Counted from the first letter of the stretch, positions 1-7,124 are shown. The stretch is DNA of 16,470 nt from Clostridia bacterium (GCA_017457015.1 JAFTIG010000038.1:1-16470), one strand, 5' to 3'. Numbers and translations are program-made. Notes: generated from the letters alone by a model not told the origin.

Positions 1-773
1 CACGTTTTACAACCGCTACACTTATCGTAATCTATAACGGGTAGGTTATCTACCATAGTTATAGCGTTTTCAGGGCAGTTTTTAGCGCAAAGTCCACAAC
101 CGATACAACCGACCGTACAAGCGTTTATAACGTCTTTGCCCTTGCATTTAGTAGAGCATGCGACGTAAACTTTTGCGGTTTTTGGGATGGTATCTATTAT
201 GTGTTTAGGGCAAGCCTTAACGCACGCACCGCACGCAATACAGAGCGATTTATCTATAAGCGCAACACCGTCACGCAAAAGAACGCCGTTGCCAGTGCAT
301 TTAAGGACGCAAGTTCCACCGCCTAAACAACCTTCAGGACAAATCTTTTTTCCACCCATGAAGGTTATTTGAGCCGTACAAGCGTCGTTGCCAGAGTAGG
401 AAAATTTATCTTTTGCGTTATTGCCACCTGCGCATCTTACTACTGCAAAGACTTGTGCAGACGCCGTAAAGGAAACGCCCAAGATGTCGGCAATTTGTTT
501 TTTGGATTCGTTTGAAGTTGCACCGCAAGCGGAAAGGTCAGCCGTACCTTCGGATAAGGCTTTTGCATAGTCTGCGCACCCTGCGTATCCACAACCGCCA
601 CAGTTTGCGCCTGCAAGGTGTTCGGATATTGCTTGCGCTTTTTCATCTTCTTTAACTGCGCACGCTTTACTGACCGCAACTATAAGTACGGCAAATACGA
701 CGGCGAGCACCGCCACTATTCCAAGTACCCATAAAAGGGAAGTAACGTTTATTGCTTGTAATAAATTAAACAT
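1..773 (-). CDS. rnfB: Rnf complex subunit RnfB, ferredoxin-type Fe-S protein (partial, C-terminus beyond left edge)
   Basis: RnfB is the cytoplasmic polyferredoxin that takes electrons from reduced ferredoxin and passes them into the Rnf membrane complex. The visible 257 residues begin at an ATG 13 bases after rnfA, behind a GGGGG-type ribosome site. Residues 11-34 form one N-terminal membrane anchor. A C58-x2-C61-x4-C66 plus C83 cluster site follows (GANCGGCGYAGC). Then come C145/C149/C155/C159, a classical ferredoxin motif C178-x2-C-x2-C-x3-C188-P, and a second at C223/C226/C229/C233-P preceded by C206, C210 and C219. A further CxxC (C252, C255) starts at the edge, so more clusters are expected beyond the window. 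This cysteine-rich form is what I expect of clostridial RnfB, longer than the enterobacterial protein. It is the last visible gene of the operon. Identification is firm; only the C-terminus is missing. Confidence 0.95.
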   Translation of the reverse strand, partial: MFNLLQAINVTSLLWVLGIVAVLAVVFAVLIVAVSKACAVKEDEKAQAISEHLAGANCGGCGYAGCADYAKALSEGTADLSACGATSNESKKQIADILGVSFTASAQVFAVVRCAGGNNAKDKFSYSGNDACTAQITFMGGKKICPEGCLGGGTCVLKCTGNGVLLRDGVALIDKSLCIACGACVKACPKHIIDTIPKTAKVYVACSTKCKGKDVINACTVGCIGCGLCAKNCPENAITMVDNLPVIDYDKCSGCKT

Positions 774-786
774 AATAATTTACCCC

Positions 787-1392
787 CTAACCGATAAGTG
801 CGAAGACGTAGAACGCCATTGCGATAAAGCACGCCGTAATCATTGCGATAGGGAATCCTTTAAGGTGTTTGTTGATAGGTAGCCTTGCAATTTTTTCACG
901 CATACCGCTCATTAAGACGATAGCGAGAGTAAATCCAAGCCCTGCAAACAAGCCGTATAATACCGCGTAGCCCATGTTCATTGCGCTTATTCCTAAAAGT
1001 CCCATCATTTGCGTTTCGTCAATAACGAGTTCGGCTACGCCTAAAACTGCACAGTTAGTCGTGATAAGCGGTAGATAGATACCCATTGCGTTATAGAGAG
1101 TGGGAGAGAATTTTTTAAGCGCCATTTCTATCATTTGTACGAGAGCGGCTATTACGAAAATAAACACGATTATTTCCATAAACTCAATGCCGAGTGGTAC
1201 TAAAACGAAAGTGTAAAGTGGATAGGTTATAAGGCAAGTTAGCGTCATAACGAAGGTTACCGCAAGCCCCATGCCGAGCGCACTCTTAAAATCTTTACTT
1301 ACCCCAAGGAAAGGGCAAATTCCTAAAAATTGCACTACGACGAAATTGTTGATAAACACTGCGGAAACTATTATCATAATAAATTCAGCCAT
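787..1392 (-). CDS. rnfA: Rnf complex membrane subunit RnfA
   Basis: RnfA is a six-helix integral membrane subunit of ferredoxin:NAD+ oxidoreductase, homologous to NqrE of the Na+-NQR. The 201-residue protein is close to the family's usual ~190-200. It carries the two hallmark half-motifs, GICPFLGVS (C26) and TTNCAVLGVA (C114). In this family these cysteines, together with those of the partner RnfE, are understood to hold a [2Fe-2S] cluster within the membrane. RnfA and RnfE are inverted-topology paralogues. The gene lies 1 base after rnfE and 13 bases before rnfB, which implies co-translation. No defect is visible. Confidence 0.96.
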   Translation of the reverse strand: MAEFIMIIVSAVFINNFVVVQFLGICPFLGVSKDFKSALGMGLAVTFVMTLTCLITYPLYTFVLVPLGIEFMEIIVFIFVIAALVQMIEMALKKFSPTLYNAMGIYLPLITTNCAVLGVAELVIDETQMMGLLGISAMNMGYAVLYGLFAGLGFTLAIVLMSGMREKIARLPINKHLKGFPIAMITACFIAMAFYVFALIG

Positions 1393-1393
1393 A

Positions 1394-2050
1394 CTATTCA
1401 GTCTCCTTTACGTCGTTGTCGTCTGCGTTGCAAGTTGGCGCTTTTTTCTTTTTAAATCTTTCAATCTTATAAGAAACGAGTGCAAACGTTGCGATAAAGA
1501 TTGCGTAAGTGAAGAACGCGCCTGCACTTGACGCAAAAAATCCTATTTGGAAATCCCAAAGTTTTTTACCAAAAATTGCGCCTGCACCTAAAATTTCTCT
1601 TACTGCGCCCATAAGGGTGAGTGCAGCGGTAAAACCAAGTCCGGTAAATAATCCGTCTGCTGCCGACGCGATAACGCCGTTCTTGCTTGCAAAACTTTCC
1701 GCGCGCGCAAGGATTATACAGTTTACAACTATGAGTGGTAGATATAGTCCCAAACTTTCGTAAAGGTCGGGCATAAGTTTATCGAGTACTAATCTTACTA
1801 TCGTAACGAAAGTTGCAATAATCAAAACGAATGCAGGTATGCGCACTTGATTAGGTATAACCCTTCTTAATAGGGAAATAAGCATATTACTGCAAATCAA
1901 CACGAAGGTTACTGCTAGCCCCATACCTATACCGTTTGACGCCATGGTCGTGAGCGCTAAAGTGGGGCAAGTGCCGAGCACGAGTTTTAACGTCGGGTTT
2001 TGAGCGATAACGCCGTCGAATGCAATCTTTTTAAAGTTTGTCTTTTTCAT
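1394..2050 (-). CDS. rnfE: Rnf complex membrane subunit RnfE
   Basis: RnfE is the polytopic membrane subunit paralogous to RnfA (NqrD homologue). The protein has 218 residues and about six hydrophobic helices. It shows the paired motifs LGTCPTLALTT (C28) and VVNCIILARAE (C111), the counterpart cysteines to RnfA C26/C114. The C-terminal ~20 residues are a charged cytoplasmic tail, rich first in Lys and then in Asp/Glu, which looks lineage-specific. The start codon overlaps the rnfG stop by one base (TAATG), a translational-coupling arrangement. No truncation or substitution of key residues is seen. Confidence 0.96.
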   Translation of the reverse strand: MKKTNFKKIAFDGVIAQNPTLKLVLGTCPTLALTTMASNGIGMGLAVTFVLICSNMLISLLRRVIPNQVRIPAFVLIIATFVTIVRLVLDKLMPDLYESLGLYLPLIVVNCIILARAESFASKNGVIASAADGLFTGLGFTAALTLMGAVREILGAGAIFGKKLWDFQIGFFASSAGAFFTYAIFIATFALVSYKIERFKKKKAPTCNADDNDVKETE

Positions 2051-2673
2051 TAGTCGTTACCCCCAAAAGTTTTTAAGTGTTCAATAACGCAGTTTACCGC
2101 GTTGCAACTTGCAATGGAAGATTTGGTTGCGCCCGTAACTACGTTCTCTGTCTTGTCAGTATCTTTTTTACTTGCCGTAAAGAACTTGCCCGATTCGTAA
2201 AGAGAAACGAACTGGTCAAAATACATTGCGTCAAACTTGCTCATAAGCGTTTGCTTATCGTAACTTTCCAAAACGACCTTATCAAGTTTGGCGTTTTGGT
2301 AATCGGCATTAGTTACTACTACTTTAAGCCAAAGGGTAATAGTTCCGCCCTTATAACCGTCTTTTCCCGACGCTTGATATACTATATCGAAAGTATCGGC
2401 GGTTTTATCACCCACTACATATATTTTGTTAATAGTGCCGTAAGTGGAAGAAAGGGGTTTGCCGTCTTCGGTTTTGTCCACGTCGAAGATGACGTTCTCG
2501 TCGGGGATTTCTTTTGCAACGCCGTAAAGTTTCATCATTGCGCGCCCCGTTCTCTCTGCAGGGGAAACGTATAAAACGTCGCTGAGTATTGCGATTAACG
2601 CGCCGGAAACGAGAATAATTGCAAGCAGTACGGTTATACAGCGAAACCATACGCTCTTAAAAAAGTTCGCCAT
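2050..2673 (-). CDS. rnfG: Rnf complex FMN-binding subunit RnfG
   Basis: RnfG carries a covalently attached FMN on the extracytoplasmic face and relays electrons in the Rnf complex. The 207-residue protein has an N-terminal membrane anchor (about residues 11-31) followed by an extracytoplasmic FMN-binding domain. Near the C-terminus the flavinylation motif TGATKSS is present, with T183 the predicted attachment threonine. The threonine would be modified by an ApbE-type flavin transferase, and no apbE gene is in this window. The start overlaps the rnfD stop by one base (TAATG). Sequence outside the anchor and motif is divergent, as is usual for RnfG. Confidence 0.94.
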   Translation of the reverse strand: MANFFKSVWFRCITVLLAIILVSGALIAILSDVLYVSPAERTGRAMMKLYGVAKEIPDENVIFDVDKTEDGKPLSSTYGTINKIYVVGDKTADTFDIVYQASGKDGYKGGTITLWLKVVVTNADYQNAKLDKVVLESYDKQTLMSKFDAMYFDQFVSLYESGKFFTASKKDTDKTENVVTGATKSSIASCNAVNCVIEHLKTFGGND

Positions 2674-3686
2674 TAGTTTTTACCCCCTTTTACAGTTTTG
2701 TTTTTTATAAACCCAAAGGGGCGGTTGATTACGAATTTATCAATAAGCGGAACGAAAAGGTTCATAAGCAAGATTGCAAACGATACCGTTTCTATTCCCG
2801 TCGCTTGACGAAGTCCTGCCGTAACTAACCCGAGCAAGACAAAGTAAATTACGTTGCCGAGCGTGGTGTTTGGGGTAGTGGTGTAATCGGTAGCCATAAA
2901 AATTGCGCCGAGCATAAGTCCGCCCGAGAGTATCGACGGCAAGAATACCGTAAAATCAAAACCGTTTAGCGCAACTGCAAATAGACCTGCAACGGCAATA
3001 TAGATTACGGGGTAAATTATATTGATAACACGTCTTACGGCAAGATAAATTCCGCCGAGAATAAGCGCAATTTTACAAGTTTCACCGATACAGCCTGCAA
3101 TGCCAGTGCCGAGTAAAAGGTTAATGTTTGATACGGAGAGCAATCCGCCCGTTACTTTATCAAAGGAGTTAGTAAGTACGGTTGCGCCCGTTTCGGGGTT
3201 AGTCACCGCACCGCCACCTATTAAGCCGATTGACGGGGCAATCCAACCACTCGTAAGTAGTGCGGTAAAAGACATAAATACGAAAATCCTACCCGTTATC
3301 GCGGGGTTAACCAAGTTTTTGCCCGTACCGCCAAAAAGCATTTTGACTACGATAATGGCAAACACGCTACCGAATACGGGAACGTAAAGCGGTGCTTGCG
3401 AGCCTAAACACATGCCGATAAGTAACCCCGTTACGCAAGACGTAAAGTCAAAGCCCTTTAATATCTCTTTAATTTTTTTGCCTGCGATTAAAAGGAAAAT
3501 AAACTCGCTTGCGATCGCGCTTAAAACGGAAAGCGCTAGAATTGCCAAGGCGTAAAGTCCAAAATAAATTACGCCCATTATCGACGCGGGGAGAAGTGCA
3601 ATGCAAACGTCAATCATGATGGCACGAGTAGTGCGCGGACTCTTAACGTGAGGAGACGACGAGTAAGCTAAAATTCTATCTGCCAT
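2673..3686 (-). CDS. rnfD: Rnf complex membrane subunit RnfD
   Basis: RnfD is a large polytopic membrane subunit (NqrB homologue) with covalent FMN, probably part of the ion-translocating path. The protein has 337 residues, a typical length, with about nine or ten hydrophobic helices. Family landmarks are the N-terminal SSSPHVKSPRTTR, GGTGKNLVNPAITGR (119-133), a TGATVLT site whose T169 is the likely flavinylated threonine, and GAIFMATDYTTTPNT near the C-terminus. The gene starts inside the 3' end of rnfC (11-base overlap) and joins rnfG through TAATG. The T169 assignment is by motif and position, not direct proof. Confidence 0.95.
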   Translation of the reverse strand: MADRILAYSSSPHVKSPRTTRAIMIDVCIALLPASIMGVIYFGLYALAILALSVLSAIASEFIFLLIAGKKIKEILKGFDFTSCVTGLLIGMCLGSQAPLYVPVFGSVFAIIVVKMLFGGTGKNLVNPAITGRIFVFMSFTALLTSGWIAPSIGLIGGGAVTNPETGATVLTNSFDKVTGGLLSVSNINLLLGTGIAGCIGETCKIALILGGIYLAVRRVINIIYPVIYIAVAGLFAVALNGFDFTVFLPSILSGGLMLGAIFMATDYTTTPNTTLGNVIYFVLLGLVTAGLRQATGIETVSFAILLMNLFVPLIDKFVINRPFGFIKNKTVKGGKN

Positions 3687-4980
3687 TTTTCTTCATCTCC
3701 TTTATTGCTGATTTTGCCAACTGTATGCTTTGAACTAAATATCGTTTAGCAGGACAGTTGTATGCGCAAGAACCACACTCTATACAGTTCATTGCACCGT
3801 ACTTTTCGGCGTTCTTAAAGTCGCCTGCAAGCGAATAACTCTCTATGTACATAGGCATTAAGCGCATAGGACAGTTTCTAGCGCACTCACCGCAATTTAT
3901 GCAGTTAGTGGAAATATCTCTCGGCGCTTCCTTTTCATCTAAGAACAAAAATCCCGAATCGGTTTTTCTCGTGTAGGCGTTAAGGTTAATAAGTCCTTTG
4001 CCCATCATAGGTCCGCCGGCAATTACTTTTACCACACTGCCGTTTTCACCACCGCAAAATTCAATAATTTCTTCAAGCGGAGTGCCTATTTGAACACGCA
4101 AGTTTTTAGGAGTATTTATTCCTTTTCCGCTGACCGTCAAAACGGTAGATGATAACGCCTTATTATCTTCGATAGAATGTTTAATGGCAATTACCGTCTT
4201 TATATTCTGGACGCAAACGCCCACGTCGAAAGGCATCTTTCCGCACGGTACTTTTCTACCCGTCGTGCAGTAAATAAGATGCTTTTCACTACCCATAGGG
4301 TACTGTTTTTTAAGCACTACGACGTCGAGATCGGGATATTTTTCAAACGCCTTTATCGCTTGGGGTTTGTTGGCTTCTATGCCGATAATAATTTTTTTAA
4401 TGTTTAGTGCGCGCGCCGCGTACTTTATGCCACGATAAATATCGTCGGTGTTTTCTATCATAAGGCGGTAGTCACACGTTAAATACGGCTCGCATTCTGC
4501 ACCGTTAACGATAAGCGTATCGAGTTGTACGGTGGGGGAAAGTTTTACCGCCGTCGGAAAGCCTGCTCCGCCAAGTCCTACTATACCCGCAAGTCTAATT
4601 CTTTCTATAATGGTAGCAGGTTCAAAATCCGCTATCGGTTCAAAGAAAACTTCGTCTTCTCTGCCGTCGTTTTCAATCACGACGTATTTCATTTTTTGTC
4701 CGTTTCCGTTTACTATGTCTTCTATGGTGGTAACCGTACCGCAAATAGACGAGTAAACGTTAGCCGATATGACGCCACTTGCTTGTCCGATAAGTTGTCT
4801 TTTGGTAACCTTATCGCCAACGCCGACTATAGGAATAGCAGGCGCGCCGATATGTTGGGACATGCTTATATACACCTTTTTAGGTGCAGGCATTTTTTCA
4901 ATCGGGCTATCCGCACAAAGTTCTTTCATATCCTTAACGTGTATGCCGTAAGGATATCTTTTACCTTTTCTGATGCTCAA
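3676..4980 (-). CDS. rnfC: Rnf complex NADH-binding subunit RnfC, TTG start
   Basis: RnfC is the peripheral cytoplasmic subunit that reduces NAD+ with electrons from the membrane part. The protein has 434 residues. The N-terminal barrel-sandwich region contains MPAPKKVYISMSQHIGAPA. The Rossmann-like NADH/FMN domain shows GLGGAGFPTAVK (135-146) and NGAECEPYLTCD (159-170). Two [4Fe-4S] motifs close the protein: C360-x2-C-x2-C-x3-C370-P and C399-x2-C-x2-C-x3-C409-P. The TTG start is preferred. It has AGAGGAAG seven bases upstream, overlaps the Gx gene stop (TTGA), and keeps the conserved GIHVKD segment; the next ATG would remove that segment. It is the first structural rnf gene in the order C-D-G-E-A-B. 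Confidence 0.95.
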   Translation of the reverse strand: MSIRKGKRYPYGIHVKDMKELCADSPIEKMPAPKKVYISMSQHIGAPAIPIVGVGDKVTKRQLIGQASGVISANVYSSICGTVTTIEDIVNGNGQKMKYVVIENDGREDEVFFEPIADFEPATIIERIRLAGIVGLGGAGFPTAVKLSPTVQLDTLIVNGAECEPYLTCDYRLMIENTDDIYRGIKYAARALNIKKIIIGIEANKPQAIKAFEKYPDLDVVVLKKQYPMGSEKHLIYCTTGRKVPCGKMPFDVGVCVQNIKTVIAIKHSIEDNKALSSTVLTVSGKGINTPKNLRVQIGTPLEEIIEFCGGENGSVVKVIAGGPMMGKGLINLNAYTRKTDSGFLFLDEKEAPRDISTNCINCGECARNCPMRLMPMYIESYSLAGDFKNAEKYGAMNCIECGSCAYNCPAKRYLVQSIQLAKSAIKEMKKNGR

Positions 4981-5516
4981 TTTGTGTCTTCCTCTCGTAT
5001 TATTTTTTCTTCTTCAACAAAATATTTTTCAGGTAAGTATCTTATGACAAGATACACCGCAAAACCTATAAATAAGCCGGAAACAACGCTTATCAGCGCT
5101 AAATACGGCAAGTATGCAAGATATTCGCTTGCATTAGTAATCAAACAGAATATTATATTCTGTGCAGTAGTATTTATTACAGCGCCCGAAACGCTAACAG
5201 ACAGTACGCTCGTTCGCTTTATAGCATATATAATAATTAATTCTACGGTCAGTGCAATAGCGCCTGACGGTAAAGAATATAATATCATTGATGGATTGCC
5301 CGAAAATAAACTGCCCAGTACGGTCTTTATTATAAGAACTATAAACCCGTATCGTCCGCCGAGAATAATTGCGGAAAGCAAGATGAAAATATTGCTTATT
5401 CCAAGCCTTGCACCCGGTAAAAATAGGGGTGGAAATAGACTTTCTATAGTGAAAGAAAGTGTTCCAAGCGCACCGAGTATTGCTGCGAGCGTCATTTTAT
5501 ATAACTTTCTATTCAT
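4977..5516 (-). CDS. Gx transporter family membrane protein (Hpre_diP_synt_I type)
   Basis: This is a 179-residue integral membrane protein with about five or six hydrophobic helices and a short charged C-terminal tail. The N-terminal half (ALGTLSFTIESLFPP, LFLPGARLGISNIFILL, GNPSMILYSLPSGAIAL) is characteristic of the family annotated as Gx transporter or, misleadingly, heptaprenyl diphosphate synthase component I. Members resemble small-molecule transporter S-components. The biochemical role is not established. It overlaps the NusG-II gene upstream by one base (TAATG) and rnfC by four, so it is translationally coupled into the rnf operon. A supporting role in membrane redox chemistry, such as cofactor or precursor supply, is inference from this context. 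Confidence 0.85.
   Translation of the reverse strand: MNRKLYKMTLAAILGALGTLSFTIESLFPPLFLPGARLGISNIFILLSAIILGGRYGFIVLIIKTVLGSLFSGNPSMILYSLPSGAIALTVELIIIYAIKRTSVLSVSVSGAVINTTAQNIIFCLITNASEYLAYLPYLALISVVSGLFIGFAVYLVIRYLPEKYFVEEEKIIREEDTN
4988..4995 (-). promoter_or_regulatory. Ribosome binding site deciding the TTG start of rnfC
   Basis: On the minus strand AGAGGAAG lies seven bases before TTG at 4978-4980. No comparable site precedes the next in-frame ATG (residue 16), so the TTG is the likely start. Confidence 0.6.
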
Positions 5517-6001
5517 TAGGACAGCCCTCCCGTAGTTGGGGGGATTCTGCCGTCCCCGTCGATAGGCACGATTTTAAGGTCGTGCGGAGCACAATAAATC
5601 GCACCGCTGTTTTTAATTGCGGGGGAGTGGGTGCAGTCTTTTGAATTAGAGCAAGTGCTGTCTACCATCACTACGGATTTAGCAATTAAGTCGATATAGA
5701 GTTTATTGTATGAGTTTTTATCTTGGGTGTGATAAACGGTGAGATAAATTCCATTTTTCACATCGTCTTGTTGGATAAAAAATTGCTCGTTTACATCAAG
5801 TAACTTGCCGTCGTAGTAAAAGGTTAAAACTTGAGTTTTGCCTTTATAAACGCAAAAGCCGTCGTTTTTATTGCCGTCAGGGAATATTACAAACGCAAGA
5901 AACAAAGCCACCACCGTGATGGCAACTGCAAGATATATAAAAAGGTCGTTAAACTCAAAAGGTTTTGCCTTTTTTAACGATATATAATCCTTTGTTTTCA
6001 T
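5516..6001 (-). CDS. NusG domain II-containing membrane-anchored protein, first gene of the rnf operon
   Basis: This is a 161-residue protein with a short cytoplasmic N-terminus, one membrane helix (about residues 20-40) and an extracytoplasmic NusG-domain-II fold. It is not the transcription factor NusG. The C-terminal signature is DSTCSNSKDCTHSP, then GAIYCAPHDLKIV, giving C117-x5-C123-x-H125 and C137-x2-H140. An upstream in-frame ATG at 6020-6022 would add seven residues, but it has no ribosome site and falls at the predicted transcription start. The ATG at 5999-6001 has AAAGGTG six bases upstream and is chosen. The protein is often found beside Gx-family genes and Rnf or extracellular-electron-transfer loci. 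Its function is unknown, and a redox or metal-binding accessory role is inference. Confidence 0.85.
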   Translation of the reverse strand: MKTKDYISLKKAKPFEFNDLFIYLAVAITVVALFLAFVIFPDGNKNDGFCVYKGKTQVLTFYYDGKLLDVNEQFFIQQDDVKNGIYLTVYHTQDKNSYNKLYIDLIAKSVVMVDSTCSNSKDCTHSPAIKNSGAIYCAPHDLKIVPIDGDGRIPPTTGGLS

Positions 6002-6007
6002 AGTGCG

Positions 6008-6014
6008 CACCTTT
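6008..6014 (-). promoter_or_regulatory. Ribosome binding site deciding the start of the NusG-II gene
   Basis: AAAGGTG on the minus strand lies six bases upstream of ATG 5999-6001. The upstream ATG at 6020-6022 has no such site. Confidence 0.6.
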
Positions 6015-6025
6015 TGTCCCATTAT

Positions 6026-6054
6026 ATTTTACTACGATAATGTTTAATTGTCAA
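6026..6054 (-). promoter_or_regulatory. Promoter of the NusG-II/Gx/rnf operon
   Basis: On the minus strand a perfect -35 TTGACA (6049-6054) and -10 TAAAAT (6026-6031) are separated by 17 bases. Transcription should start near 6019, leaving a short leader of about 18 bases before the ATG at 6001. The spacing and hexamers fit a housekeeping sigma factor. Confidence 0.75.
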
Positions 6055-6066
6055 TAGGGTACAAAG

Positions 6067-6088
6067 AAAAAGAAAAAATTTTCTTTTT
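6067..6088. repeat. 22-base perfect A/T palindrome upstream of the rnf promoter
   Basis: Arms AAAAAGAAAA and TTTTCTTTTT flank an AA centre. The element is centred about 58 bases upstream of the predicted transcription start, 12 bases beyond the -35 box. It could act as an UP element for RNA polymerase or as an operator. Sequence alone does not decide between these. Confidence 0.45.
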
Positions 6089-6125
6089 TTGCAGATGTTG
6101 TAAACGCGAAAGTTTTTGTAACATG

Positions 6126-6153
6126 AAATAAATCCGCGTATGCGGATTTATTT
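6126..6153 (-). terminator. Hairpin after the SGNH-like gene
   Basis: This is a perfect 12-bp inverted repeat, AAATAAATCCGC and GCGGATTTATTT, with a four-base loop. It lies about 40 bases downstream of the stop codon at 6195-6197. The U-rich end (TTTATTT) is part of the stem, so termination may be moderate. It separates this operon from the rnf promoter. Confidence 0.6.
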
Positions 6154-6194
6154 AGTATAGATGAAACTTTTGGTGGAGAGTAATGTATGTAATT

Positions 6195-6749
6195 TTATAT
6201 ACTGGCAATTGCAAAAGCGTCTGCCGTAGTTATGTGCGAACTGCGAAAAAAGCAACATAATTCTTTAAATCTTTTTTTGTATTGTTCTGGATTTGAAAGC
6301 GATGATTGATTAAACTTTATACAAAATACTTTTTTGCCGTCACATTGTGCGTGTATATTTTTATTGAACAACGTTGCTTTTTCATCCGTTTTGTTTAGAC
6401 ATATTAAGTAAATTTCCGTTTGGGGTAGTTTATAACGTATTTGTTTTATTATAGAATTATAATTGTATATTGCGTCTAAAAGATTATAATCTTCTTCGCC
6501 AAGGGCAATAAATATTTTGGCTGGAGAGAGATCTAAAACACATACTTGTAAAAGGTTTAAGGCTTCGCTGATGGTAAGACCTTCTATACTGCGGTTATAG
6601 ACGGCGTTTTCTAACTTAATTTTTTTACTCAGTTCGTAGAAAGGAAAGTTAGCCATATACGTAGATCCGTAAATAACTATTTCGTTTTTGATAGCGAGTT
6701 CATTTGCATTTTTGAAAGCATTTGCTTTCAATTTAACTTTTTCCTGCAT
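6195..6749 (-). CDS. Atypical SGNH/GDSL-hydrolase-like protein, cytoplasmic
   Basis: This is a 184-residue protein with no signal peptide or membrane helix. The layout resembles a small SGNH (GDSL) hydrolase. EIVIYGSTYM has a candidate nucleophile S29 after a hydrophobic strand. YNRSIEGLTISEAL matches block II (N52, G57). KIFIALGEEDYN is at the block III position, where GxND is expected. The oxyanion asparagine is replaced (E86-D87), and the usual C-terminal D-x-x-H is not evident; H172 is the only nearby His. Activity is therefore uncertain. The ATG at 6747-6749 is chosen because AAGGAG, overlapping the stop of the upstream gene, precedes it by nine bases. A longer TTG start at 6806 would lie inside the upstream gene without such a site. 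It is co-transcribed with the PQ-loop-like gene. Confidence 0.65.
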   Translation of the reverse strand: MQEKVKLKANAFKNANELAIKNEIVIYGSTYMANFPFYELSKKIKLENAVYNRSIEGLTISEALNLLQVCVLDLSPAKIFIALGEEDYNLLDAIYNYNSIIKQIRYKLPQTEIYLICLNKTDEKATLFNKNIHAQCDGKKVFCIKFNQSSLSNPEQYKKRFKELCCFFRSSHITTADAFAIASI

Positions 6750-6758
6750 AGTTTTTAT

Positions 6759-6764
6759 CTCCTT
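6759..6764 (-). promoter_or_regulatory. Ribosome binding site deciding the start of the SGNH-like gene
   Basis: AAGGAG on the minus strand overlaps the TAA stop of the preceding gene and lies nine bases before ATG 6747-6749. It supports the short form of the protein. Confidence 0.6.
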
Positions 6765-7059
6765 ATTTATATTCTTTTGTATTAAAATCTGTTTTTTGTC
6801 TTTCAACGTGTCTATTTATGATAAATAATATCAAGTCGGTAGTTACTACTATTAGGTTAAAACAATAAAGAATCAAAACGTAAGTGACTCTACCAGAAAT
6901 AAGTTTACCAGTTATTCCCGATAAGTAACCGATTATTATCGCTATTATAAACACCATGCTTTTTCCTTTGGTGGATTTTGACCTTATACTCTTTATAACC
7001 GATATAGGCCAAGACAACCCAAAGCATACCAACATTATTAACTCGAAAATCTCTTGCAT
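6763..7059 (-). CDS. Small PQ-loop/SemiSWEET-like membrane protein
   Basis: This is a 98-residue protein with three hydrophobic helices (about 4-24, 34-55 and 57-82) and a charged C-terminal tail. Between helices 1 and 2 is SWPISVIKSIRSKSTKGKS, resembling the PQ-loop consensus P-Q followed by K-S-T-x-G-x-S, but with P18-I19 in place of the Pro-Gln pair. Three-helix PQ-loop proteins (SemiSWEETs) dimerise to form small-solute transporters, so transport of a sugar or other small metabolite is plausible. The substrate cannot be told. An AAAGGAG site precedes the ATG. It is the first gene of a two-gene operon divergent from a LysR-type regulator. Confidence 0.7.
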   Translation of the reverse strand: MQEIFELIMLVCFGLSWPISVIKSIRSKSTKGKSMVFIIAIIIGYLSGITGKLISGRVTYVLILYCFNLIVVTTDLILFIINRHVERQKTDFNTKEYK

Positions 7060-7086
7060 AAATTACTCCTTTGATTGTTTGCTGAT

Positions 7087-7115
7087 ATTATACGCTTGAC
7101 AAAACCAAAAGTAAA
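7087..7115 (-). promoter_or_regulatory. Promoter of the PQ-loop/SGNH operon
   Basis: On the minus strand the -10 is a perfect TATAAT (7087-7092). The -35 is a weak TTTACT (7110-7115) with 17-base spacing, so a start near 7080 is expected. A poor -35 is typical of LysR-activated promoters. It overlaps the divergent LysR-gene promoter. Confidence 0.6.
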
Positions 7116-7124
7116 ATATATAAT
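7096..7124 (+). promoter_or_regulatory. Promoter of the LysR-type regulator gene
   Basis: A consensus TTGACA (7096-7101) and TATAAT (7119-7124) with 17-base spacing predict a start near 7131, about 36 bases before the ATG. It almost completely overlaps the divergent promoter, so the two cannot be occupied at the same time. Confidence 0.75.

Noticed and set aside
1..773. The many extra cysteines of RnfB as a novelty
   Set aside because: Multiple ferredoxin motifs plus the C-x3-C...C-x3-C segments are what I expect of clostridial RnfB, so this is ordinary for the family.
4525..5535. A 336-codon open frame on the plus strand
   Set aside because: It lies antisense across rnfC and the Gx gene, both firmly identified. 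Its translation is rich in Tyr, Arg, Asn and Ser without domain-like features, as expected for a shadow frame.
6195..6806. Longer TTG-start form of the SGNH-like protein
   Set aside because: The extra 19 codons lie inside the preceding gene and lack a ribosome site, while ATG 6747-6749 has AAGGAG nine bases upstream.
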